8,720 nucleotides of DNA, from contig JAGGTG010000062.1 in the NCBI GenBank assembly GCA_021163905.1, positions 1 to 8,720 of the forward strand, in the 5' to 3' direction. The position numbers were made by a program, and so were the translations under genes. Below, in pieces: positions 1 to 6,615 of the stretch. The DNA comes from Candidatus Aerophobota bacterium. Lineage in GTDB: Bacteria > Aerophobota > Aerophobia > Aerophobales > B3-G15. Each line of letters starts with the position of its first letter. Within the stretch, counting starts at the first letter, position 1. Below the pieces are notes generated by a model that ran no database searches, was not told where the DNA came from, and saw only the letters and a list, made by a program, of their open reading frames with translations.

Positions 1-65
1 GAAGGGCAAAATCATCTTCTCGCCAAAAAGAGGGTTTCCTTAGGGATACCCAGAGAGCCTTTTAG

Positions 66-242
66 AGGAATATTGTGGAAAAACTGTCCCAATTTCAGGT
101 TGAGAATATTGACACTATTAGGAGTATCGTGGATTCTCTTATAGCAGCAATAGCTATTGAGAACAATCTGGAGGTGTTTCATAAGGACAGGGATTTTGAC
201 ATTATCAGTAGATATATTAAACTCCGGGTATATAAAGTTTAA
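66..242 (+). pseudogene. VapC-like PIN-domain toxin, C-terminal remnant
   Basis: The reading frame ending with TAA at 240-242 encodes a tail typical of VapC PIN-domain ribonucleases. It contains VDSLIAAIAIENN (third conserved acidic residue, in DSLIAA) followed by HKDRDFDII (the late DxDF motif) and a short final strand, LRVYKV. VapC proteins are usually about 130 residues, but this frame is closed by an in-frame TAG at 63-65, so only about 58 codons remain open. None of the three forward frames before the stop reads as the N-terminal half of a PIN domain. I therefore infer a truncated or decayed toxin gene; a sequencing or assembly frameshift is the alternative. The first PIN motif would lie left of the window. 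No VapB-like antitoxin gene is visible here. The family assignment of the tail is fairly sure; its status as a pseudogene is less so. Confidence 0.6.
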
Positions 243-259
243 TTTATTCTATAATTATT

Positions 260-946
260 ATGAATAAAAAGGTTAAGCCCCATTATATTGGACACAGGGA
301 ACGTCTTAGAGAAAGGTTCCAGAGGGCAGGGTCAAAGGGAATGCACGATTATGAGCTTCTTGAACTTCTTTTAACCTATGCCATCCCCCGAAAAGATGTA
401 AAACCAGTTGCAAAGCAACTTATCAAAAAATTTGGTAGCTTTAGCGGTGTTTTTGATGCCAGTATGGAAGAGCTTAAGGCTATTCGAGGTGTTGGATCAG
501 TATCAGCTATCCTTATAAAAGTTGTGAAAGAGATCTTCTGCAGCTATCTTGCCGAAAGAATTAAGAAAAAGGATCTTGTCTCCTCGCCTCAGGCTGCAGT
601 GGATTTTGCAAGGGTAAAACTATCAGGCCTTCCCAATGAGGCTTTTATGATCATATACCTGAATACCAAAAACGAGGTTATTGATAGTGAAATTATCCAG
701 GAAGGAACAATTGACAGGGCGGTAATTTATCCTCGACGTATTATTGAATCTGCTCTTGGTCATCATGCTAAGGGATTATTGCTTGTACACAATCATCCAA
801 GTGGTTATCCTGAGCCATCCAATGAGGATAGGAGGATAACTCAGACCATTAGTGAGGCGGTAAAGACAGTGGATATAAAAGTTGTGGATCATATTATAGT
901 TGGTAAATACGGATACTTCAGCTTTGCCGAGAGGGGTATCCTTTGA
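260..946 (+). CDS. radC: RadC/JAMM-domain protein (UPF0758 family)
   Basis: This is a full-length member of the RadC-like JAB/MPN metalloprotein family (228 residues, usual 220-230). The N-terminal part (about 10-100) starts with the family signature GHRERLRERF and has a helix-hairpin-helix, LKAIRGVGSVSA, near 72-83. The JAMM domain fills about 105-228. Its predicted zinc site is complete: E144 in the SEIIQEGT strand, and H177, H179 and D190 in HNHPSGYPEPSNED. The family was once linked to DNA repair, but that role is not supported experimentally and the substrate is unknown. The ATG at 260 fits the family's N-terminus. No SD is visible before it; a TATAAT sits at 250-255, four bases upstream, so a leaderless transcript is possible but unproven. 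The stop (944-946) overlaps a possible TTG start of the next gene. The family call is secure; the function is not. Confidence 0.92.
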   Translation: MNKKVKPHYIGHRERLRERFQRAGSKGMHDYELLELLLTYAIPRKDVKPVAKQLIKKFGSFSGVFDASMEELKAIRGVGSVSAILIKVVKEIFCSYLAERIKKKDLVSSPQAAVDFARVKLSGLPNEAFMIIYLNTKNEVIDSEIIQEGTIDRAVIYPRRIIESALGHHAKGLLLVHNHPSGYPEPSNEDRRITQTISEAVKTVDIKVVDHIIVGKYGYFSFAERGIL

Positions 947-957
947 TAGAGGGAAAA

Positions 958-1803
958 ATGGTCATCTTTTCTGAGAAATGTCTTGAATACATCTTTCCGG
1001 GACATCCAGAATCTCCGGATAGAGTAAGAGTAGTTTATGAGTATCTTGCCAAAAAAAGATATAAATTTGAGGAGGCAAAATCCTGCCAAAAGGAGGATAT
1101 TCTTTTGGTTCATACTTCCTCCCATTTTGAAAGGGTGAAAAACAACAATTTTTTTGATCCTGATACTCCCAATCTTGAAAATATCCATATCTATGCAATG
1201 CTATCAGCGGGGGGTGCTATTCAGGCAGCTAAAAAAGCTTTAAGTGGAGAAAATAGTTTCTCCTTGTTAAGACCCCCTGGGCATCATGCGGGGAGAAACT
1301 ATTTAGGAGGATTTTGTTATTTTAACAACATAGCAATTGCCACAACCTGGGCTCTTGGTAAAGTAGATAAAGTTGCCATAGTTGATTTTGACGGGCATCA
1401 CGGTAATGGAACCGAGGATATATTCCGGGGAGAAAGAAGAGTACTGTATTTTTCTCTGCATCAATCTCCTGCCTATCCAGGAACAGGTCTAAAATCAAAA
1501 GGGAACGCTCTTAATTTCCCCCTTTCTCCTGGATGTGAAGAACCTGAGTTTATGAGGTTTTTTCTTGAGGGAATTGAGAAAATAAGGGAGTTTTCTCCCT
1601 CTCTTATTGCTATCTCTGCGGGATTTGATGCTCATAGAAGCGAAAGTTTGCTCAGTTTAAACCTGGAAACCGAAACTTATTTCAAAATAGGAAAAGGCAT
1701 AGCCACCTTAAATAAACCTGTATTTGCCATTCTTGAAGGAGGTTATCACGAAAAGATGCCTTTTTGTGTGGATAATTTTCTCCGGGGCCTTGGAATAAGA
1801 TGA
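958..1803 (+). CDS. Histone-deacetylase-family amidohydrolase (AcuC/acetylpolyamine type)
   Basis: This is a zinc-dependent deacetylase of the arginase/HDAC fold (281 residues from ATG 958), acting on acetyl-lysine, acetylpolyamine or related acetamides. The active site is complete. The catalytic His pair H109-H110 is in RPPGHHAG, the zinc ligands D145 and H147 are in DFDGHHGNG, the third ligand D224 is in AGFDAH, and the transition-state tyrosine Y263 is in LEGGYH. The N-terminal CLEYIFPGHPESPDRV is typical of bacterial members. I chose ATG 958 because AGAGGG (948-953) lies four bases upstream and the protein then starts as relatives do. A TTG at 943, overlapping the radC stop as TTGA and preceded by GAGAGGGG at 929-936, would add five residues (286 in all) and cannot be excluded. 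It is probably co-transcribed with radC. The gene ends 10 bases from the convergent gpsA. The substrate cannot be told from sequence. Confidence 0.9.
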   Translation: MVIFSEKCLEYIFPGHPESPDRVRVVYEYLAKKRYKFEEAKSCQKEDILLVHTSSHFERVKNNNFFDPDTPNLENIHIYAMLSAGGAIQAAKKALSGENSFSLLRPPGHHAGRNYLGGFCYFNNIAIATTWALGKVDKVAIVDFDGHHGNGTEDIFRGERRVLYFSLHQSPAYPGTGLKSKGNALNFPLSPGCEEPEFMRFFLEGIEKIREFSPSLIAISAGFDAHRSESLLSLNLETETYFKIGKGIATLNKPVFAILEGGYHEKMPFCVDNFLRGLGIR

Positions 1804-1813
1804 AACTAATATA

Positions 1814-2848
1814 TCAAACTTTATTGAAATAATCCTCTATTGCTTTAGCCGGTGACTTACCCTCATAAAGAACAGAGTAAAGTTCATTAAACAGGGGAAG
1901 ATCATCTTTTATACTTATAATTGATTTTTCCTCAAGATCTTTTGCCAATCTGTACATTCCTCTTGTAGCTATATAGCCTTCAACAGTTTGATCCTTCATT
2001 TTTTCCATGGCTTCCTTAACATCCATACCCTGACCCAGGAGTTTACCAAAAGATCCATTTCTTCCTCCCTGTATGGTAACGTATAGATCCCCCACCCCGG
2101 CCTGTCCCATTACTGTTTCCAATTTTCCACCATAGGGGATAATAATTCTGGACATCTCTAAAATTGCCTGCCCCATAAGAGCAGCTTTAGTATTGTCCAT
2201 ACTTATTTTGAGCTTTTCTGATAGTCCATGACACATTCCAATAAAAATAGCATAGGCATTTTTCATTGCAGCACATAGCTCAACTCCGGTAACATCAGAT
2301 GTTGCACTGGTTTTAAATTTTGGGCTGCGAGTTATTCTGCTGCAGTACTCAGCAGTCCTTTCATCTTTTGCACCAAATATTACCTCAGTGGAAATTTTCC
2401 TTACAAGCTCGGAAGCTCGAGCGGGACCTCCCATTCCAATTACCCTGACTTTTTTAGAAAGAGATGAGGGGATTAAACTTTCAATTAAATCACACAGGGT
2501 TAAATAAGGAGAAGGAGGAATACCTTTAGCAACATTTATGATAAATACCCCTTCTTTTAAAAAAGGAACTACCTTTTTGGCAATTTTCCCTATAGCATAA
2601 GAGGTAACAGCCATTATCACGATTTCTCTTTTATCCATGGCCTTTTCTAACTCATCTGCCTGAAAAAATTTAATTCCAGGTGGAACAGATACATGTAGGG
2701 TTTTGTGTATCCCTCTTTGTCTGAGTAAATCAATAATATCCCCATCTAATTCAGTTCCCCACAGATTTACCTGGTGTCCTGTTCTTATAAGGTGAGAGGA
2801 ACAGGCAGTTCCCATCATACCGGCACCAATTACAACTACCTTTGCCAT
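1814..2848 (-). CDS. gpsA: NAD(P)-dependent glycerol-3-phosphate dehydrogenase
   Basis: The predicted reaction is reduction of dihydroxyacetone phosphate to sn-glycerol-3-phosphate, the backbone of bacterial phospholipids, in the cytoplasm. The protein has 344 residues, slightly longer than the usual 330-335. A Rossmann domain opens with VIGAGMMGTA (6-15), and AKG at 107-109 matches the family's conserved lysine. The C-terminal helical domain carries GVELCAAMKNAYAI with catalytic K196, GVGDLYVT at 251-258, GRNGSFGKLLGQG at 262-274 and VEG at 289-291. Two motifs depart from the usual form: GGPARASE (140-147) instead of GPSFAxE, and GRNGSFG in place of the usual SRNR stretch. This suggests a divergent subfamily. 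A clear SD, AAGGA, precedes the ATG. It is the last gene of the minus-strand block, 49 bases after rsmI, and may also have its own weak promoter. A related dehydrogenase acting on another small phosphate is a less likely alternative. Confidence 0.87.
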   Translation of the reverse strand: MAKVVVIGAGMMGTACSSHLIRTGHQVNLWGTELDGDIIDLLRQRGIHKTLHVSVPPGIKFFQADELEKAMDKREIVIMAVTSYAIGKIAKKVVPFLKEGVFIINVAKGIPPSPYLTLCDLIESLIPSSLSKKVRVIGMGGPARASELVRKISTEVIFGAKDERTAEYCSRITRSPKFKTSATSDVTGVELCAAMKNAYAIFIGMCHGLSEKLKISMDNTKAALMGQAILEMSRIIIPYGGKLETVMGQAGVGDLYVTIQGGRNGSFGKLLGQGMDVKEAMEKMKDQTVEGYIATRGMYRLAKDLEEKSIISIKDDLPLFNELYSVLYEGKSPAKAIEDYFNKV

Positions 2849-2877
2849 TTTCTATCCTTTTTGCATGTTTTTTAGAA

Positions 2878-2906
2878 TTTATAAGATAAAAAAGTAATTA
2901 TCTTAA
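2878..2906 (-). promoter_or_regulatory. Candidate weak promoter for gpsA
   Basis: On the minus strand TTAAGA (2901-2906) and TATAAA (2878-2883) are separated by 17 bases, with the -10 box about 30 bases before the gpsA ATG. The -35 box matches the sigma-70 consensus at four of six positions and overlaps the rsmI stop codon. The region is A+T-rich, so a chance match is quite possible. If real, it would let gpsA be made independently of the upstream genes. Confidence 0.3.
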
Positions 2907-3602
2907 TCCCTCAATTACAATGGTAAGCTCACCTCGAGGCTTTTTTTTCTCAAATATCATCTCAACATCACTTATTTTCCCCCTGATTACCTCCTCAAAC
3001 TTTTTAGTTAGCTCTCTTGCTACAGCAATTTGACGATCTCCCAAGATTTCTTTTATTTCTGAAAGCACTTTAGATATACGATGAGGAGCCTCGTAGATGA
3101 TAATGGTTCTTTTTTCTTTTGATAACTCTTTTAATTTTTTCATCCTCTCTTTTTTAGTTCTTCCAAGAAATCCTTCAAAAACAAACCTATCCGTTGGCAT
3201 GCCAGAAACAATAAGTGCAAGGATCAGAGCACAGGGACCAGGAATAGGAACCACTTTTATGTTTTCTTCTATTACTGTTTTAATAAGGTGATAACCCGGA
3301 TCAGAGATAGAAGGTATCCCTGCATTACTTACAAGGGCGATACTGTTCCCATTTTTTAACTTTTCTATCAGCTGAGGAGTTTTTTTCTCCTCGTTATGTT
3401 CGTAAAAACTGGTTAGAGGGGTATGTATATTATAGTGTGATAATAATTTTCTGGTATGACGGGTATCCTCAGCAGCAATAAGGTTTACTTTACGCAGGGT
3501 GTCAAGGACTCTAAAACTAACATCTTCTAAATTTCCAATTGGTGTTCCCACAATATAAAGGGTACCTTTATTTTTTTCTTCAATTCCAGCAGCTAAAATC
3601 AT
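2898..3602 (-). CDS. rsmI: 16S rRNA (cytidine-1402-2'-O)-methyltransferase RsmI
   Basis: RsmI uses S-adenosylmethionine to methylate the ribose of C1402 in the decoding centre of 16S rRNA. The protein is a tetrapyrrole-methylase-fold enzyme. Recognisable motifs are TLYIVGTPIGNLED (14-27), AAEDTRHTRKLL (43-54), FYEHNE (66-71), SNAGIPSISDPGY (92-104), PIPGPCALILAL (119-130), SGMPTDRFVFEGFLGR (133-148) and YEAPHR (170-175). It has 234 residues, whereas many members have 270-290; the short C-terminal helical extension of the longer forms is missing. The SDAGxP motif normally has Asp where this protein has N93, and Ile replaces the usual Thr or Met after Gly. The start ATG is 10 bases after the rsmG stop, with only a weak purine-rich GAAGAGAG as SD, so translational coupling to rsmG is likely. 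Confidence 0.93.
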   Translation of the reverse strand: MILAAGIEEKNKGTLYIVGTPIGNLEDVSFRVLDTLRKVNLIAAEDTRHTRKLLSHYNIHTPLTSFYEHNEEKKTPQLIEKLKNGNSIALVSNAGIPSISDPGYHLIKTVIEENIKVVPIPGPCALILALIVSGMPTDRFVFEGFLGRTKKERMKKLKELSKEKRTIIIYEAPHRISKVLSEIKEILGDRQIAVARELTKKFEEVIRGKISDVEMIFEKKKPRGELTIVIEGLR

Positions 3603-3612
3603 GACTCTCTTC

Positions 3613-4332
3613 TTAAAGTGGTCTTTTTTTAGGAATACCGGGACGACGCGGATATTTTAAAGGAGTAGATTTTACTTTTTGAATTAAAATCAAACATCGA
3701 GACTCTTCAGAAAAGGGAAGTTCAAGATGCCTTATTTTAGCCAATTTTCCACCCAGAACTGACAGGGCATTTTGAGCTGTTTTAATTTCCCTGGTATCCG
3801 GTCCTTTTTGGGCGATGAAATACCCCCCTGTTTTAACAAAAGGTAAGCTGTACTCAAGAAGAACATTTAATCTTGCCACTGCTCTTGCCACAGCACATTC
3901 AAAACTCTCTCTTTTTTCTCCTCTTGCTATTCTTTCAGCTCTTTCTTTAATTATCTCTATCTGCTTTAAATTTAACCTTTCTTTTAAGTATAGTAAAAAA
4001 TCAACTTTTTTTGAACTTGATTCAATTAAGCTGCATTTAATGTCTGGAAAAGCTATTTTAAGGGGGATAGAGGGAAAACCTGCCCCCGGGCCAATGTCTA
4101 CTAAATTTCTGGGATAGTTTTTCATAACCAGCCTCAGGGAAAGGGAGTCCAGAAAGTGCTTTATCACTATCTGTTTATCGTCTTTTATGGCTGTTAAATT
4201 AAATCTTTTATTCCACATCTTTAACTCTTTCAGGTATATGAAAAATTTTTGTAGCTGGTTGGAAGTTAAATAAATTCCAAATTTTTCAGCCCCTTCCTTT
4301 AACAAATCCATACAACAGGCCTGAGATGACAT
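3613..4332 (-). CDS. rsmG: 16S rRNA (guanine-527-N7)-methyltransferase RsmG (GidB)
   Basis: RsmG adds a methyl group to N7 of G527 in the 530 loop of 16S rRNA; in other bacteria its loss gives low-level streptomycin resistance. The 239-residue protein has the whole family pattern: WNKRFNLTAIKD (40-51), HFLDSL (59-64), the S-adenosylmethionine site LVDIGPGAGFPSIPLKI (77-93), SLIESSSKKVDFL (101-113), the ARAVARL stretch (149-155), QKG (175-177) and a C-terminal YPRRPGIPKKRPL (227-239). An SD (GGTGA) lies just before the ATG at 4332. The second Met at residue 8 is a possible alternative start, but it lacks as good a site. In many bacteria this gene sits next to mnmG or parAB near the replication origin; here it sits between a uronate epimerase gene and rsmI. 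The family call is secure. Confidence 0.95.
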   Translation of the reverse strand: MSSQACCMDLLKEGAEKFGIYLTSNQLQKFFIYLKELKMWNKRFNLTAIKDDKQIVIKHFLDSLSLRLVMKNYPRNLVDIGPGAGFPSIPLKIAFPDIKCSLIESSSKKVDFLLYLKERLNLKQIEIIKERAERIARGEKRESFECAVARAVARLNVLLEYSLPFVKTGGYFIAQKGPDTREIKTAQNALSVLGGKLAKIRHLELPFSEESRCLILIQKVKSTPLKYPRRPGIPKKRPL

Positions 4333-4378
4333 TATTCACCGTTTTTTATTTTGTACGATGAGGAAAGTAATCTTTTAT

Positions 4379-5320
4379 TTAACCGGTATAATTTTCAAGA
4401 TACCAATCAATGAATCTTCTTATTCCTTCTTCAATAGATACTTCAGGATGATAACCAAGGATTTTTCTGGCCTTATCTATATCAGCATAGGTTATGGGAG
4501 GATCACCGGGTTGGGGTGGTAAATACTGCACCTTTGCCTTTTTATGCAAATTGGATTCTATTATCCTTATTACCGTTAAAAGGTCCACAGGATTAGAACT
4601 ACCTAAATTTATGATCTCAAAGTCTAATTTTTGATCAATTGCAGATACCATTCCCTCAACAAGATCATCAATGTATGTGTAGTCTCTTTTAAAATTGCCT
4701 TTGCCAAAAACCGGCACCGGTTTTCCTTCGTAAATAAGTCTGGTAAATTTATGAATAGCCATCTCCGGTCTTTGAGATGGTCCATAAGCAGTGAAAATCC
4801 TAATACATACCGTCGGGATTTTGTACAGATAACTGTAATTTTTGCACAGAAATTCTCCTGCTAATTTTGTAACCCCGTAAGGTGAGATGGGGAAAAGGCG
4901 ATCGGTATCCTCGCAAAATGGAATGGTCTGAATATTTCCATAAACAGAAGAGGAAGAGGCAAAAATAAATTTCTCTATACGGTATTTTTTGCAAACCTCA
5001 AGTAAATTTAAGGTTCCCTCTATATTTACCTTCTCATAGATAAACGGGTCCTTTATTGAGGGTCTAACTCCTGCTCTTGCTGCAAGATGCACAACTTTTT
5101 TAATCGAAAAGCTTTTGAAAATACTATCAATTACACTTTTATCTTGAATGTCACCTTCTATTAAGGTAAATCTCGGATTAGAAAGAAACGATCTGATATT
5201 TCTTCTCTTTATTTCAGGAGGATAAAAAGTATCCAGTACTACAACTTCTTTTTTATCATCTATTAATTTTTTAACAAGGTTAGATCCTATAAATCCAGCT
5301 CCCCCTGTTATTAAAATCAT
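4379..5320 (-). CDS. UDP-glucuronate 4-epimerase-like NAD-dependent SDR
   Basis: This is an extended short-chain dehydrogenase/reductase of 313 residues, predicted to interconvert UDP-glucuronate and UDP-galacturonate with tightly bound NAD. It has the Rossmann motif GGAGFIG (6-12), DIQD (57-60), the HLAARAGVR segment (78-86), SSSSVYG with the catalytic Ser (S124 or S125), and YGVTK with Y148 and K152. The stretch RIFTAYGPSQRPEMAIHKFT (174-193), RDYTYIDDLVEG (212-223) and the C-terminal QPGDPPITYADIDKARKILGY resemble UDP-uronate epimerases more than GalE. The upstream neighbour, Ugd, would make its substrate. The ATG overlaps the ugd stop as ATGA (5317-5320), and GGGGAG lies seven bases upstream, so the two are translationally coupled. 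UDP-glucose 4-epimerase or another uronate-specific SDR remains possible. Confidence 0.85.
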   Translation of the reverse strand: MILITGGAGFIGSNLVKKLIDDKKEVVVLDTFYPPEIKRRNIRSFLSNPRFTLIEGDIQDKSVIDSIFKSFSIKKVVHLAARAGVRPSIKDPFIYEKVNIEGTLNLLEVCKKYRIEKFIFASSSSVYGNIQTIPFCEDTDRLFPISPYGVTKLAGEFLCKNYSYLYKIPTVCIRIFTAYGPSQRPEMAIHKFTRLIYEGKPVPVFGKGNFKRDYTYIDDLVEGMVSAIDQKLDFEIINLGSSNPVDLLTVIRIIESNLHKKAKVQYLPPQPGDPPITYADIDKARKILGYHPEVSIEEGIRRFIDWYLENYTG

Positions 5321-6615
5321 CTACCAACTCCCCTGTAGACAAATCCTGCGCTCCTTATTTTTTCAGGATCAAGCAGATTAACCCCATCGATAATAATGGG
5401 CTCACGGAGGAGCTTTTTTAGCCTTAAAAAGTCAATTTTCTTAAATTCTTCCCAGCCTGTAAGAATTAGTATTGCATCTGCTCCGGTGGCCACTTCATAA
5501 GGATCTGTGCAAAAATCAATATCACTTATACACATCTTTGCCTCTTCTATGCCACAGGGATCGTAGGCTCTTATATTGGCCCCTTCTCTTTTTAAAAGAT
5601 CTATTATCCTTAAAGCCAGGGAACTTCTTACATCATTTGTCCCTGGTTTAAATGTTAGTCCCAGAACTCCAATTATCTTCCCGTAGAGAACCTCACCCAC
5701 TATTTTTTTGACCTTTAAAACTATATGACTTATCTGATGCTCATTCTTGTTCAGAATTGATTTTAGATGTTCTGCCTCATATCCATAACTTTCAGCCATT
5801 TTAATTAGAGCTTTAAGGTCTTTTATAAGACAGGGGCCTCCAAATCCAATTCCTGCCTGCAAATACCCCTCACCCAATCTTTTATCGAAACTCATCCCCT
5901 TTGCTATTTCATTAACATCAGCTCCTACTCTCTCACATATATTGGCAATTTCATTAATAAAGGATACCCTTGATGCCAAGAACACATTTGAGGCGTATTT
6001 TATCATCTGAGCGTTAATGATGGAAGTCTTGATAATGGGAGCATTTAAAGGACGAAAAAGCTGGATAAGCTCATCTGCTACTTTTTCCCTTCCCTTTTCT
6101 ATTCCAATTATTATCCGGGTTGGATTGAAAAAATCATAAACTGCATCCCCCTCTCTTAAAAATTCAGGGTTGGATACTATATCAAAATCAACTCCTTCCT
6201 TTTTCTCACTTGTAAATATTTTTCTTATTAGCTGAAAGGTTCCCACGGGAACAGTGCTTTTCACAACAATTATCTTATAGCCCTGCATTAGCCTTGCAAG
6301 ATCTTCTGCAACCTGAATGACCTGTGAGAGATCCGCCTCTCCATCTTCCCTTGATGGAGTCCCAACTGCTATAAAGATAATACGGGAGTCATTTATTCCT
6401 TCCTCCAGATGGGTGGTAAAGAAGATCCTTTTTTCTTTTAGATTTTTTTTAACCAGCTCATCCAGTCCTTTTTCATAAAATGGTACAACTCCTCTTTTTA
6501 GCTTGTCTATCTTATCCCTGTCAATATCAACACATACAACCCTGTTTCCAAGCTCTGCCAGACCTACACCGGTAACCAGTCCCACATAGCCTGTTCCAAT
6601 AATACATATATTCAT
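5317..6615 (-). CDS. ugd: UDP-glucose 6-dehydrogenase
   Basis: This enzyme oxidises UDP-glucose twice with NAD+ to give UDP-glucuronate, a precursor for acidic polysaccharides. The 432-residue protein has the normal three-part build: an N-terminal Rossmann domain (IIGTGYVGLVTGVGLAELG, 5-23; AVGTPSREDGEAD, 83-95; KSTVPVGT, 119-126), a helical middle domain (SNPEFLREGDAVYDFFNPTR, 148-167; QMIKYASNVFLA with K206 and N210), and a C-terminal UDP-binding domain (LGLTFKPGTNDVR, 318-330; YDPCG, 351-355). The catalytic cysteine is C262. Its surroundings read GFGGPCLIKD instead of the usual GYGGSCFPKD, and DVRSSLA replaces the usual DMRESP. Cys262 and Asp266 remain, so activity is expected. The motif is unlike the UDP-GlcNAc dehydrogenases (WecC/WbpA), which favours UDP-glucose. 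It overlaps both neighbouring genes by four bases; SD AGGGAG precedes the ATG. Confidence 0.92.
   Translation of the reverse strand: MNICIIGTGYVGLVTGVGLAELGNRVVCVDIDRDKIDKLKRGVVPFYEKGLDELVKKNLKEKRIFFTTHLEEGINDSRIIFIAVGTPSREDGEADLSQVIQVAEDLARLMQGYKIIVVKSTVPVGTFQLIRKIFTSEKKEGVDFDIVSNPEFLREGDAVYDFFNPTRIIIGIEKGREKVADELIQLFRPLNAPIIKTSIINAQMIKYASNVFLASRVSFINEIANICERVGADVNEIAKGMSFDKRLGEGYLQAGIGFGGPCLIKDLKALIKMAESYGYEAEHLKSILNKNEHQISHIVLKVKKIVGEVLYGKIIGVLGLTFKPGTNDVRSSLALRIIDLLKREGANIRAYDPCGIEEAKMCISDIDFCTDPYEVATGADAILILTGWEEFKKIDFLRLKKLLREPIIIDGVNLLDPEKIRSAGFVYRGVGR

Noticed and set aside
889..1198. Two overlapping minus-strand reading frames across the radC-deacetylase junction
   Set aside because: They lie opposite two well-supported genes with complete active sites, and their translations have no recognisable motif.
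1804..1830. Bidirectional terminator between the convergent deacetylase and gpsA genes
   Set aside because: The gap is 10 bases, and the only dyad (TTATT-GA-AATAA at about 1821-1832) is short, all A/T and inside gpsA, so it cannot be supported as a terminator.
3815..4117. 100-residue plus-strand reading frame inside rsmG
   Set aside because: It is the antisense shadow of a gene whose family motifs are all intact.
4631..4994. Short reading frames on both strands inside the epimerase gene
   Set aside because: They are out of frame with a complete SDR gene that has its Ser, Tyr and Lys catalytic residues.
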